DNA of 64,000 nucleotides from Nephrocerus scutellatus (Eukaryota > Arthropoda > Insecta > Diptera > Pipunculidae). This document shows, piece by piece, positions 48,222 to 61,040 of the stretch. The stretch is from the NCBI GenBank assembly GCA_947095585.1, contig OX352765.1, positions 23,838,254 to 23,902,253 of the forward strand, given 5' to 3'. Under the pieces are notes generated by a model, which did not search any database, had not been told where the DNA came from, and saw nothing but the letters and a program-made list of their open reading frames with translations. The number at the start of each line of letters is the position of its first letter. The first letter of the stretch is position 1. The translations under genes were made by a program, and so were the position numbers.

Positions 48222-49290
48222 TTGTATTTTAAAAGACAATTATAAGCTTGCCTTCCTGCAGTCCATAAAAATGCCTTACAAAGTTTTAAGCTCTTTATAA
48301 TCTTAGATTTTAAGGTCTCCTATGAAGTTGTAAGGTCGTTATTATCTTAGGTTTTAGGATCTTTTATAAAAGTTGTAAAGTCTTTCATATCTTAGGCTTT
48401 GAGCTCTTATTTGATAACTGGGTGATGGTTTTAAGGAAGTTTTTTTAAAAGTTGTAAGCTTATCCTGTGGACGCCGTGGCCTAGTGTATAGGAGCATGGA
48501 CTGCTGAGCAGGGGGTTCATTTTTCGAATCCCAGTAACACCAAAGTATTTTTCACGGTGTCCCACCTCTCGCGAAAGTTTGACAAACGTCCGAGAGTAAT
48601 AACTTGTCACTGAAAGCTTCTCAATTCGCCGTTCGGATCCGGCATTAAATTGTAAGTCCCTCTATTTGTGTGGAAAAATATGCATGCTCAATACAAATGG
48701 TTGCGAGAAGTCAGGCCTTGGACCACATGGTCTGTCGCGCCGCTTACCCTGCTAGTTTTAAGCTGGTATAAACCCCTCGACTTTTCACGTCACCTTTGAG
48801 GCGTTCATGTCTTGAATGTTGTAAGGTCCTTACAATCTAAGCTCTTAAATTCTCCTATGAAAGTTCTATGGTTTTTCTAATCATAGGTTTTAGGGTCTTT
48901 TATGAAAGTTGTGAGGTTTACCTCATCTAAGGTTTTCAGCTTCTCCTTAAAAGCTGTTAGGCTTTGAGGAGGATGTAAAGTCTTTTACATCTTAGGTTTT
49001 GAGATCTTCTTTTAGTATTTAATGATGGTTTTGAGGTCATTTTTTAAAAGTTGTAAGTTTATCCTGCAAATTTTAAGCTGGTTTTAACCTTCTACTTCGC
49101 CTTTGAGTCGTTCATGTCTTGAAAGTTGAAAGGTAAGGCTTTGAGCTTTTTATTGTGAACTTGGAGATAGATTTAAGGTCGTTTTTTAAACGTTGTAAGC
49201 TCACGCTGCAAGTTGTAAGCTGGTTTTGATCCAACGAACTTCTACTTCGTCTTTCAGGGCCTTCATAACTAGAAAGTTGCAAGGTCTTTA
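48222..49290. repeat. Intronic tandem array with higher-order units
   Basis: Short motifs such as TTGTAAGGTC, ATCTTAGGTTTT and TTATAAAAGTTGTAAG repeat at about 40-60 bp. Larger blocks recur. GTTCATGTCTTGAA-type text is near 48806, 49102 and 49249. GATGGTTTTAAGG-type text is near 48424, 49024 and 49166. The array is interrupted by a SINE at 48468-48741. Confidence 0.8.
48468..48741 (+). mobile_element. tRNA-derived SINE with target-site duplication
   Basis: The 5' head reads TGGACGCCGTGGCCTAGTGT, an A-box-like start, followed after about 35 bases by a CGAATCCC B-box end whose first half is TTTTT-altered (48513-48532). The body ends GTCTGTCGCGCC. It is flanked by GCTTATCCTG (48458-48467) and GCTTACCCTG (48742-48751), a 10-bp target duplication with one mismatch. 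Uninterrupted repeat units nearby (49067) show the empty-site sequence. A truncated relative is at 24173-24342. Confidence 0.88.
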
Positions 49291-52200
49291 TTGCGAGCCC
49301 GAAGACAAGAGAAGCTTATATTCAGAGGACCAGAGAAATTTTTCAGCAAACGTGTGTACATTTGCACGTTTGTACGTTTGTTTGCCGAGTCATATATCTC
49401 GGCTTCTACCAGTCAAAATGTGATGGGACTTGTTTTAAAACAATTGGTTAGCGCTCGGCTTGTTATAGCGTAATTTTTCCATTCAAAGGGGTGACTACCC
49501 TTGAGAAAACTGAAGAAAATACTCAATCTACGCAACGCTATACATTTATTTAAGTCTGAATTTTTGCAAAGTGAAATGTGTTTTTTTCCGTCTATTTCAG
49601 AAATCGCTGAAATGACTGAATGGCCTTTCGCTTATGAATGAAAGACTTATATTTTACGTTGCATACTATTAGGCTTTTTAGATCAATTAATCTTTAGAGT
49701 TTAGACTGAATTACAACTAAATTTACATACACGGGTGTGTGTAGTCACAGAATACATTAACTCGTGTGTTTTTGTAGTAGTGGAAAGTTTTTGATACGAA
49801 CTCGTATATCTCGGCTTCAACCAGTCAGAATTTAATGGGTCTAGTTTACGTGTTTACTAGTTTACTTGTTTCTTAAGCTATAGCCTAGTCTCAAGGGAAA
49901 TTTTGCAAGTCAAGCTGGAAAAAGACCATCTTTTAGTTTGCCAGCTTGGCCTCAAGTGAACCGAGCTTTTGACTCAATTGTCTTAACTCATCTTTTAATC
50001 TTTTCGATCTCGTCTGTTTGGGCAAGAGTTTGTGTCGCAGAATGTGAACTATTGTAAGCTTCTCTTGAAGATTTTCAACAGGTCTTTTGATTTTAAAATT
50101 TTCACTGCCGAATTTTATATAGGTGTCTTGTCTTAATGGATGTAAAATGTCTGTCAAAGGGTTTCAATGAGGTTAAAGGTTATTTTAGTATATTTATCCT
50201 ATCCCGACGTTTGAAACCAGATTTTGAAGGGTTTTTTATTTTTACTGTAATTCTATATTTCTTGAAGGAACTTTATTACTTGTCTCCTATTCATAGTAGT
50301 GATGCAGGTTTCTGTCCTTGCCCTTAATCGTTCCTTTCCAGATTACCTTTAAACGCTTCACAGAACTTTCAATCGTATTTGCAACGCATTTTGTCATAAA
50401 TTTGACCTGATCCGGAAACCTTCATTGAAATAGCTCATCATCTTCCAAAGTTCCAAAGTACTCCCCCCCCCCCAACTTACTTGGGTATCCAAATATCCAG
50501 CAACGATTTTGAATTCATAATCTCCGCATCGACAACACGCATCCTTTTCACATACCTACGCAGCACTCACACACACACACACAACGCATATTATGTGAAC
50601 AAGCAAACAAATTAATCCTTTAGTCATGCATATGACATTGTGGCACTGAATAACAACCAGAGGACTACATGTGTCGTCTAATTAAACTGGATAGTAAAGT
50701 GGCATGAAAGGCGCGTTTAATGGAATGCTGAGAAGTATGTTGAAGATGATGCTGCTAATGAAGAGGAGTAGGAGGAGGAAAAGTAGGAAGAGAAGGGGGA
50801 ATGATAAAACTATGTCATGAATGGAGTATGTGAGACGTCGATTTGTGTGAGTGTGAACACTTTTAAAGGATTTCAGCACATATTTCCCATCAAAATCATT
50901 TACATTGGAACAACAACACTACAAATGGACGCAATGTCACAACAGCCCGGACTTTTTAATTTTGCAAAAACAAAATACAACGAGAAAGTCAAAGAAAAGA
51001 GAAAGGCGACGATAACGAGAAAAGAGACAAAAGCACTGGGACGTCAGAATCAAACTAACACGCTCTTAAGTGATACATCAATGTCCTGATTTGTTCTTCG
51101 TGTTGTGTTGTTGTTACTATTCGTCCCGCCTGATGGTTGGCCACAATCTGTTCTGGTATCGTATAGTATACACTTGACTTGTCAGACGTAGCGAGTGAGT
51201 CTCACTCTTAGGTCACCGACTTGAAATCCTTCTATGCTACACAATACTCACTACTGATGGTTGGGGTTCCAAGTGAATGCTGGAAGGCGAAATTCACACT
51301 TTTTGGCAGTTCATTGTTATAAATGGAGAAATAGTGATCCCTCTGGGAAATGGGGATAGCATACAAAGCACAGAAACTACCCTTGTTCGTACATAATGCC
51401 ATTGTCCTGTTTGGTTATGTTATACACTTTCAACTCGAGTCCTTTATCATGAAAAATTTGTTGGAAAATTGCAAAAGCTGTGGGAAAACATGGACATGAA
51501 CAGTTTTTGATCTTGTTGTCCTCGGGAGTTGCAAGGAACAGTATAGTTGATGCTTGATGTGTAAAATGCAGCGGCAGCGTTTCATGTGTCACTGTCCTGT
51601 GGGTACATTTCAAATTTTTAATATCCCAATTCAGGGTTTATTTAAAAGGGTAGCCCTCGCTCATCGACACACACTTAAACACTTATGAAGACACACACCT
51701 ACGCATAGACATATTGGATATACCGTCTCCTTGCACTTCTTGACTTTTCTGTAATAACTCCAGCACAAATCCCATCAAGCATCGAGTGGATGGATGATCA
51801 ATGGAACAACTTTGCTTATAATGTCGGTCGTTCCTACTTTCGAACACAGCTCTGAAGCAGCTGATTTAATGTGATCTCATGTTGTTGTTGTTCTTTTTAC
51901 TATAACTGTGTGTGTGTATGTGTGTGTGTGTGTCTGCATCTCATAGTGTTGACAAATTTATTAATAACTCCAGTATCGGGGGAGCGTTTAAGTGTGTCGC
52001 ACACATCACACATATGACAGAGGGTGATATGCGGCATGCGTGACAGCATGTGACAGCGGGTGACAGCATGTATTTGGCGGAAAATTATTGTTGGTCGCGC
52101 GCACTCTTCGAGTTGACTAATTATGCCACTTGATAAATGGGGCGCAACCGAGCGCTTCAGTCAACTGCGTAGACGATTAATTAATTACTTTTGGAGTGGA

Positions 52201-54993
52201 GGAAGTCTTCTAAAAAAATTTGGCAGCCAATTAATTTCCCATCTCGCCTGATCGAAAGACTAAAATGTGAAATGTTTCGATTTTAAGTCTGAAGTCTATC
52301 TTTGAACAGTAAATGACCGCGATCCAGTTGATCCTCAGAGAACGCATCACAACATATCGCATTGTTATCGCTCGTCACGCACCGCACCGTATCACGGCTG
52401 ATCGCTTTTGAGCGGAAAAACATTCTGTTTGACTACTCAAGGAACACATATCATTTAAAATTCAATTACATACATCCCAGTTGGAAGCGATCCAACCGCA
52501 CAGATGATAAGACAATGAATAACGGGTGTGTGATTTATTGTTACGGAATGATGAAGGAATTATGAGATCAAAGATCTGTGCGTGATGTAGTGTGATGTGT
52601 GTGTGATGTGAGCTGCACGCTGGAGCTTAACTTTGCGCGCGCTAACTACAGCCTGCTTCCATTTCAGTGTCTATTACGTTCGCAACATCACTGATGCTGA
52701 GCTACTGCTATCTGAATAAAGCAATCTTCTTCGGCCAGCCACAACAACAAAGAGCTATATTCCATTTCCCGAATTACGTATCTCGCAATGATCAGAGCAG
52801 CAGCGATTCGTGTTTATGTTTTCGAGTTAGGCAAAATTATCTCGAACAGCTCCCGATCGCCGGGAGCACCATCTGGTGGTTGGGCCGCCCTACTTCAATA
52901 ACACAAACACAGCGGCGGCGACGTGAGTACTGTCAGAATGAATAAATGTTTATGTCTGCGGAAAGTGTGTACAGTGTCTGGTTGTGGTATGTGCGCGCTT
53001 GCGCAATTTATAGGAAAACATTAAAATCAAATCACGCAATATCGATGTGCGATTTCTCTTTTCAATCTTCTCGCAATTCCTCTCAAAACTCGTCTTCAAT
53101 TCCTCGCCCAACTCCTCCCTCACCACTCTAAATACCATTACACTCGAAAACATCGATGAAACTAATCGCGATGGCTATGGAAAAGGCTAAATTACACATT
53201 CACCAGCATACAGGTAGTGCGAATAGGAGCCTTTCAAACTGCAGATAGCTTAAGCTCCATGTCTTCTTGATCCTGTTCCCCTGCATCTGCATCTTTTCCT
53301 CTTTTTCTGCTCCCTTCGTTCCGCTAGCAATGCAATCGATAAAATTATTGCGCCAACATGTAAACAGGAGCCAATAAACAACATTACGCATGCGTGCCGA
53401 ACCGGAGTCGGAGCCTGCGCCTGCATGTGTACCTGAACCTGATTTCTTTTTGTCTTGCAGCAATCTTCTTCATGGTGCACAAGGAATGTTTAGGTCACCA
53501 GCCCCTCGCCTAGCTTCGGTAGCACAACGCGTCTCTTGTGTTCGACCGGAAGAGCGATCATAAGCGAAGTGCGGATGCTCGCACAGTGCGTCTCTCCGTC
53601 CGTATACAGGCTTGTTCAAGCAACGTTTTCTGATTCAGAAATTATTGATGCAACGTTAGTGATGGTTCCATGCAATTTATTGTGCAGAAGCGATACTGCT
53701 TTGGCCGTCTTGCTGCTGAAGAAGCAACATATTCAGTTGCCCACAAAGATGGACAGACGCTAATAAGGAACAGTGAACGTGGTCGGCGAAGCACCAGACA
53801 TTCATGATGGTGTAATTCTAGATAGGTGTGATTTGCTAAACGGCATGTATTTAAGGCCGCCTTCCGTCGTTGATCGTCATCATCTCTTGTGTCTTTATAC
53901 GCTTTTGTGCACTATGAGGCGGTATCAAGCACATGCGCAAGATCGCTACAACTCCAAGAAATGCCAATACAAATGTTGTCGATATTCGGTGCCGTGCGCA
54001 TGGAGCGTTCCACGTTTTCTTTTCTTGTATAGTTGGTGTGTGCACCAATCGATCGATCGATCGATCGACCAACCGATCGACAACCAACGACAATAATAAT
54101 TCTACAACATCAGTCAAAGGAGATTCCTATCGTGTTCCAATAGGAGGAAACATAAGTGAAAACATCGAGTTTTTAGCTTCGCTGTTGCCGTTCGTCTGTC
54201 CGTCCGTTCGTCCTACACCACTCCGCTCCACACAAGATGACCTGCAGATGACCCGACTGTGGCGGATGGCTAATATGCTCTGTGTATTCTTTCCAAGACA
54301 ACAAATAATTATATAAATATTATTTTCATTAAAAAAAATTAAAATAAAATAAAAACATTTTCAGTTCCGCGATAAGAGCGTTGTGCGACGAGACAGTGGC
54401 TTGAAAGCGAGCCACTCGGATACACATTGCTGTCGTACATCTCGTCTGTCGAATTCAATTTCACAACCAGCACTGCCTGCTCTTCGACAACTTAAATGTC
54501 AAATGTCGACATTTTTATTATCTTTCGTTCTGTCTCTGATGTTTGGAGGCGAGGCCCAACGACTGCCACCGCCGGCCGCATGTAATCGCTCATTAAAATG
54601 TGTGTAATTAGCATGTTTTACTCGCGCTTCTACACACGGCAATCCGCGGCCTCTCCGGACTATCGGCCAAGCTTTTTGCGCAAATAATCACATGACATAA
54701 TTGTGGGTCACACTCTGGGGGTCACACATTGCCGCCGAAACCTTGCTTAGTAGTGTGTTGTTTTGGTTCTTTGTTGTTACTGGTAGTTTTTTTGTCCACT
54801 TCTACGTTCTTTTGACATGTATATGTATATGTGTATTCGTGTGAACATTGTATACGTACACACATATACCTGCAACACAGATACACCGGCATTTATTCCT
54901 TTGGAATGGTAACCTCAAATATATTTAGCAGTTATACCTATACATAAAAAGTTTAAGGAGAGTTTTAATTTTTTGTTTGTCTCCATTTTGCAG
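49291..54993. other. mirr intron, distal part
   Basis: About 5.7 kb. It has C11 (50463-50473), CACACACACACACAC (50570-50582), TG runs (51907-51932) and GATCGATCGATCGATCGACC (54050-54069). Open frames up to 127 codons occur, but none is flanked by convincing splice sites or has a domain. A minus-strand 74-codon frame at 49933-50157 encodes a Lys/Leu-rich coiled-coil-like peptide of unknown origin. No transposon was recognised. Confidence 0.55.
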
Positions 54994-55100
54994 GCTGGAC
55001 TCGACCTGAAAGAGAACCTAGTTGGAGGCGGAGCACCATGGCCATATCCTTCGGTATATCATCCATATGATGCAGCATTTGCTGGATATCCTTTCAATAG
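54994..55100 (+). CDS. mirr: mirror (mirr) short exon with PWPYPSVYHPYDAAF peptide
   Basis: A 107-base exon bounded by TTTTGCAG (ends 54993) and GTAAGT (55101). It opens in phase 0 and encodes 35 residues plus two bases of a serine codon completed by the next exon. The peptide AGLDLKENLVGGGAPWPYPS followed by VYHPYDAAFAGYPFN lies between the cysteine block and the homeodomain. It is the same kind of segment as in Drosophila mirror, and araucan and caupolican differ here. Its short length and central position explain why it is easy to miss. It keeps the frame across 9.1 kb and 7.9 kb introns. Confidence 0.93.
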
Positions 55101-55619
55101 GTAAGTGAAAGTACTAACAATAAATAGAGCGCGCTCTTGAAATGGTCAAATACACTTGGGTTTTTGGGGATTTTTTGATATTTTTGAGCTTTTGTTGAAA
55201 TTTGATTTGATGTGCAATTTTTTTGCACCCAAGTGTAATTTAGGTTTGTAATGACTGCTGCTGTTAAAGTTGTTAGAGACACGAGGAGAATTTATTGAGA
55301 ATTATATCACAGGAAAACGAAGCATAGCTTAATATTATGTTCTAACTAATTCACATAGAAATGATACTTATATACATGCTGTATGTAATAGTAAGACGCA
55401 TTTTTTCAAAAATTGTTGCAGAGTTTGAAGAAAAACAAGATAAAGGTTTGTTACAACGTTTTGTTAACTCACTTTTCTTGTCCGTTCGGTACAAATTTCT
55501 TAATTGATTCTGAACTAACTTCCTGATGAGCTAGAGACTTGAAACTTTAAACAACAGAACCATTCAATATTAACTCGGATGTATCTTTTGTAACCGTTAG
55601 GTCAATGTGCATTAGGAAG
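55101..55619. other. mirr second intron, start
   Basis: The intron runs 55101-63008 (7.9 kb). The first 500 bases have no recognised features, except GGTAGGTAGGTAGG at 55624-55638 just after. Confidence 0.6.
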
Positions 55620-57330
55620 ACTAGGTAGGTAGGTAGGTAGACTTGTGGTCCGCACTGGTCTCATAACCGACCTCGGGAGACCCTATGACGTAATAGGTAT
55701 CTGGAAATTGCTATAACCAACCTTTAGCATTCAGGATCAGATCGGTTATCCGGTACTCCGAAAGCTCCCTCAGCTGGGCAAAATAAGGTTTTCCCAAACT
55801 GTGGAATCGGATGCCCGTGAGGTCTGGAAATTTGCATAGATAATGAATGAGAGTTTCTTTCTAATTAAGATCCCTGCAACTTCAGTAAAATATACATATT
55901 ATGCGTAATTCCCAGTTTGGCTGCGTAGCTGCTACCCACAGGCCAATGACCAGTGATTATGCCAGCGATCAGCTCGGTAGATTTATTTTTATCGACCTCT
56001 TGCAGTTGGTTAAGTCATTCCACCTTTATTGAGCCTTGGTTGTATGGAAGGTGATAACACGTTCCCTGACGAAGCTCAATGTACAGCAGTACATTTGCGT
56101 AAACCTGGACGGCGTGATTACCGCGTTGCGTAGTCCTGGAGAGCTTGAAAACATCAATACATAGTCCCGGACAGCGTGATTTCAGGTATACGTAGTCTTA
56201 CAGATCGTGATTACAACACCCAGTACACACAGTACACCCAGTATACCAAGTACATACAGTACACCCAGTACACCTAGTACACCTAGTGATTATACTCTGT
56301 AGCCCACCTCTTCTTTGTTAATGTTTTCGCATCTTTTCCAAGCTCCGTTGATAATGGCCTTCATATACCTACACTTTCCGGTAGTAGTTGGAGCTTCGTG
56401 GGATTTCTAGGTGATTCGTCTGACTAGCAGTTCCAAACGATATCGGATTGGCATGGGAACTAGACTAAGCGGATGTCGAAATACTTGGTCATCTCCTTGA
56501 AAGATGTGGAGCAGCTCAACGCCACCCCTGACGTCATTGAGACTGATTCCAGCAATTTGATTGCAGCCCGACTATCTACATAGATCACAATATCAGTTAC
56601 TGATAACATATAATGTTTCAGTCAGGTCATTGCTTGCTCACCTCAGTCCGATGCAATAGTCCAGGAGTCGTACCGAAATGCTCACGTTAGGCTTGTCACG
56701 AAAGACCCCAGCACTAACTCTACCTTAGGGCTAGGATCCGTACGTGACGTGACGTACGTACGACAGTCGTGCAGCCGTATTGGCCGCTCTCTGCCTGCTG
56801 TATGTGTCTAAAAGAATAGGGTGCAGCATCACTTCCAGGGCACGTGTCCTTAGTACTGCACTAATGCAAACAGACTGCTCTTTTATTTTCTCCGTAACTT
56901 TTACGTAAGTGGATTTTTTAAATGCTGACCAACTAAAGCTAGCCCCGTACAAAAGTATTGGCCTTACTACGCCAGAGTATAGCCAGTGTACCAGTTCTGG
57001 CTTTAAACCCCATCTTTTACCGATAGCGCTTTTACACGCGTATTTAACTTTGGTAGCTTTACTAACCCTCTTTAGAATATTCGGCTTCCAACTTAGTGTA
57101 CTATGCAGGATTGTGCCCAGAAATTCCGCCTTTTTGGTGAAAACTAGACTGGTACCGTTTAGAGTGGGTACGGGGTAATTTTATATTTATTAATAATAGG
57201 ACCAGTTCTGTCTTGACTGGATTACTCCTAATCCACAGTCTCTGGCATAACCTCCTTGGTCGTTAAAAGGAACCCACCTGAGACAACTATAGCTAGATCA
57301 TCGGCTTATGCAACTGTGCTAAGAATTATA
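55620..57330 (-). pseudogene. I/R1-group LINE, RT end, RNase H and knuckle
   Basis: The minus strand at about 57300 has the RT box ADDLAIV, with its Tyr codon replaced by GCA TAA. LSWKPNILKRVSKATKVKYA and LVHWLYSGVVRPILLYGASF (57090-56930) form the RT C-terminal region. IYVDSRAAIKLLESVS (56585-56535) is RNase H. GHWPVG with YAAKLG (55955-55910) and ETLIHYLC (55860-55835) with RPHGHPIPQFGKT are the C-terminal knuckle region. Stops and frameshifts break all parts. It is inserted in the mirr intron opposite to transcription and truncated near 57330. Confidence 0.85.
56212..56288. repeat. 10-bp tandem repeat within the LINE relic
   Basis: Seven or so copies of CACCCAGTACA-like units, with small variations. 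Confidence 0.8.
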
Positions 57331-60300
57331 ACGGTGCAAAGTCTTGAAAATGTATATATACATTATAAAGTAAGCACAAGACCTTCGAAGACGACAACAA
57401 CCAACATCGAATGCTAGAATATTGGCCTATTTATGCAAAAAAAATCATGAATAATCGGCTTAAGCGAATTCACTGGTGTAGGTCTTCCTACGAAGGATAT
57501 TTGAATGATGTTGTAAATTCTAATTAATGGTATTCATGGTACTTTAATATGAGAATAAAATCTTTTCATTATCTTAAATATAAACTGTTTTATATGCATA
57601 AACAAAATGGGTCGCTTTTAATGAAAAAACCAAAAAGGTGTTACCCTTCTCTCACGTAGATTCAGATGCATTCTCTTTTCTTCATTCATTCCTTGGTGAT
57701 TTTGATTGGCCTTCGCGTTGACAACAAGTTCTTCTAAAAGCCTCCCTGTTAGGGAGTAAAATAGGAATTTTTGATGTTTGTCAAGAAATTGCCGAACAAA
57801 AGAAGAAAAAGGTCCCCGGTTTTTTATGAAGTGCCCTGTTGACGTTCCTTGCCAAGTCACAATTAAAGATACAAACATTAAATTGTCATTAAGAAATTCA
57901 ATACATTCGCACTTAATGTCCTTTTTCGTAAATTTCTACAACACAATTGATTTGTTGACTTTTATCCTAGAAATGGTAAGGAAAGTTCCCCCCCCCCCAA
58001 CCCAATCTTCCATCATACAGCCATCAGACTTGCACTATGTTCGAGCAAATTATTGCTTTACACATGTGGTGGAGAAAGCGGATGTGGGCTCCGCATACTG
58101 GCGGGTGGGCATGGTTGTGTTTTCTTCAAAGCATCAAACAAATTTGCTCAAACAGCTTACAGTGTCGACAAGGGATGATATTATGAGAACGACGGAACAA
58201 CAGAATTTAAAAGCAAAATCCTGTTTTTTAGCCTTCGCAATTTTTGAGGAGAAGATTTTCCCTCTGATGATGTCAATTCCGTTACAAGATGTTGTGTGTT
58301 AAGTGCGCTGCACGAGATTATCATACGGTGGACATGAAATTCGATGCAGGCGGGGATGATCTCTGGATAGGGGTGATACTTTTATTTTTAATGGATATGT
58401 CAATTACGTTCAACAAGAACGAATCCAGTTTATGATGGCTGATATGCGCTTGTAATGGATTGCGGGGGGCAGTATGCGGGGTCTCGGCTCGCACATCTGT
58501 CATCTGAAGTTGCGGATATATATCCAACTCGATAATTCATTTAATTAATTTCTAACCAACGGAACAACAAATTTACTTGAGATGTTTGCGATATGTTTCT
58601 CTCGGCGACATGGCGACAACCTGGCGACATGATATGTGCGTCAGGCTGGACGTCCTCGTCGTTGTCATCATCATCATTGGGAGAAGAAGATGTTTCTATC
58701 AGATATCATAAATCACGCGAATACGTCATGTTCTGGCGGATAAATTTCTGTGTTCGATGTGTACCCGGCGAAGATAGCTGATGGTAACACGACGCGAGTA
58801 TCGACATTGAGATGGATTATTGCGATTGTGATGGAGTTGTTGAAGCGGACGATGGCGAACAGGCCATATAACCAACCAACAACTCCGCTTAGTTAGAGTC
58901 TGTCCAGAGAGGGCAAGCAGGCAGACAAGCAGATGGGTCGCACATTGACAAATCATCCATGGGCAATAAGACTGTACGAGAGATCGAACGATTTTCTCAG
59001 TTAAATGTTTTTCCATTTCCCAGGTTGGTTCCTTTGGGACCCTGTTAAGGAAGTGAAATGTTCCAACCATTACTAGCGCGTCCTTACGAAATCGCAAATG
59101 CGCACGAAAAGGTAAATGACGGCTCTGCGACTAAGCATCTTCGAGTATATATGAAGCGATCGTATCAAAATGGAACCAAAAATCGACGGAATTATTTTTG
59201 GATTTTCATTTCGGCCAAAATGTATTTGCATATTTTAGAAACCGCCAACGTCCAGACGGACTATCGATCGGATGGCAAGAAATTTTTCCACGACGACGGC
59301 GACATTGATAACGAGTCGATTGGTGCGATAAATTCCTATAATAACACAACAACAAAAAAGAGTTTACTCCGCCTGATGCCTGTCCGCCCCCTCAACAACA
59401 ACGAAGACGACGACGGTGGCGATGGCGGCGCCAATCGATAGCGATCAGCGATTAATTGAAAAATGCGCGTAATTTGTCGCTGGATGATGATAAAGAGGTG
59501 GACGAGGTGAGGAAACAACGAAACACTGAAACAAAATGAATAACAATTAATTAAGTTTCTTGGTGTGTCGCGTCATGCCGTGAAGTGCACACAGCGCACC
59601 GCACGTAAGGTTCTAAAAGACCGCGCGTCGTCGTCACTCATTTCACTTCACGCCAAATAAATAGTCAGTCACCCAGTGTGCGGACATGCGTACGAAGTAG
59701 CCTGAGCGATGCGTAGGAGTACCCCATCAACTCCCCGCAACTCGGCGCACATTCCATATTGAGTCCAGACACACCACACAACAGGGAAAAACGCCAAAAA
59801 AATTTGTGTATAAGCGGGACGACTACAATTCCCTCGGCGCATCCTTGCATTCACCAAATCTATATACAGAGCTATGAGGCATATGGAAGAAGCAACGTGC
59901 ATCACATACCAAATAGCGTTGATGTAGCGATATGATGACGAGGAGTAGTCTGAGGAATCTACTATAGCCAGTGGTTGGCACTACCTAAGAATGTGCTTGA
60001 CGTTCTTTCTTTTTTCTGTTGGTTGGCAGCAAAGCTTTTCATCCACAGATCGCGATTGCATTTTAATTCGCAAATAATTAGCTGGAGAGGAATCTTTTGT
60101 TTGTTTTTTATTTTACGTATGTGCGTCCCATATCGTAGCGACTTTTTTTATTCCAAGAACTACGCAGACGCGTCGACGGGTGGTGGTGGTGGTGCGATCA
60201 TGCACGCGCACGCCCTGCCTGTGATGAATTAGCAAGTCACACTAGGCGGGCGGGCTATATGCTTTGTTGGGTGCACAGACTGTTGCGCGTGCGCACTTCA

Positions 60301-60459
60301 TATCAGTCTGAATCACAATTCAGAAAGGCATAATTTTTAATGGCATTTTAATTGATGCCGACGCCTACCCAACCTAAAAGCTACCGAAAACTGGAATTAA
60401 TTTTTTGGTAGCCATTCGCGAAAAGTCGGGTTTCGTATATTTTTCTTTTCTACGTGGTA
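57331..60459. other. mirr second intron, middle part
   Basis: About 3.1 kb without recognised elements. It has a C9 run (57989-57998). The longest frame is 57778-58302 (+, 174 codons), crossing the C run. It has no motif, and the C9 run makes the frame fragile. The frame at 59058-59441 has an Asp/Gly/Asn-rich end from triplet repeats. I count neither as a gene. Confidence 0.5.
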
Positions 60460-61000
60460 CTCATCGCGCGGATAGCTTCTTCATGTTCAAATATTCATGT
60501 AAATTGTGATGTAGCCGCTCAGTTAATATGCCTACAGTCTCAGCCACCTCACGCACTTTCATTCTCCGATCGTCGAATATCATTCCATGGATTTTATTGA
60601 CTTTTTCTGGCGTGGCGAACTCTTTTGTGCGACCTGAACGTTCGGCGTTAGTTGTGCTGGTACGACAATAACGGAAATCAGTAAACCACTTTTTATTAAT
60701 TGAAATTGATGGTGCAGAGTCTCCATAGTATTTATCAAGCCTTTCCTTGGTTTTGGTTATTGATTTTTACCCAAAAAATAATCCTAATCAGCACACGCAC
60801 ATTCACTTTTTTCCATTTTCATTAAAAAGTACGAGGTTATCTGCTTTAATTGGCTGTCAAACACAAACTAAATGACGCAGCGTGCCCAAAATTTGACAGT
60901 AGTCTATTAATAGACGGCAGTTGAAGGGAGCAGTATTGCATTTAAAATTACTGCGCGGGAAATTCAAAAAGTCACTGACTTATCAAACTGCCCACGTATA
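60460..61000 (-). pseudogene. Mariner transposon relic, transposase N-terminus and one TIR
   Basis: The inverted terminal repeat is at 60971-60998 (outward TTATCAAACTGCCCACGTA), followed by TA. The minus strand from about 60850 reads in broken frames KGLINTMETLHHQFQL-like text. It then reads NAERSGRTKEFATPEKVNKI, HGMIFDDRRMKVREVAETVG and ILTERLHHNLHEYLNMKK (about 60650-60480), the mariner-type paired helix-turn-helix with linker. The catalytic domain and the other end are missing. The TIR is shared with the element at the window start. Confidence 0.85.
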
Positions 61001-61002
61001 TC

Positions 61003-61040
61003 ATCTTATTTTTGGGTGGTCCGGTCCGATTTCGAGGCGA
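61003..61040. repeat. Possible RTE tail remnant
   Basis: TTTTTGGGTGGTCCGGTCCG and ATTTCGAGGCGATGT recall pieces of the RTE 3' tail (GGTCCGGTCC and GATTTCGAGCCGATGT), closer together than in full copies. Short and uncertain. Confidence 0.35.

Noticed and set aside
48468..48541. A functional tRNA gene
   Set aside because: A-box-like and B-box-like text are present, but the B box is damaged, the cloverleaf does not close and target duplications show it is a SINE.
53453..53765. Possible extra mirr exon after TTGTCTTGCAG at 53460
   Set aside because: It looks like an acceptor, but the following sequence has no clear donor in frame, and mirr reads cleanly without it.
47487..54069. GATC repeats as regulatory sites
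   Set aside because: GATCGATC runs at 47487 and 54050 are simple repeats; nothing shows binding sites beyond the repeat.
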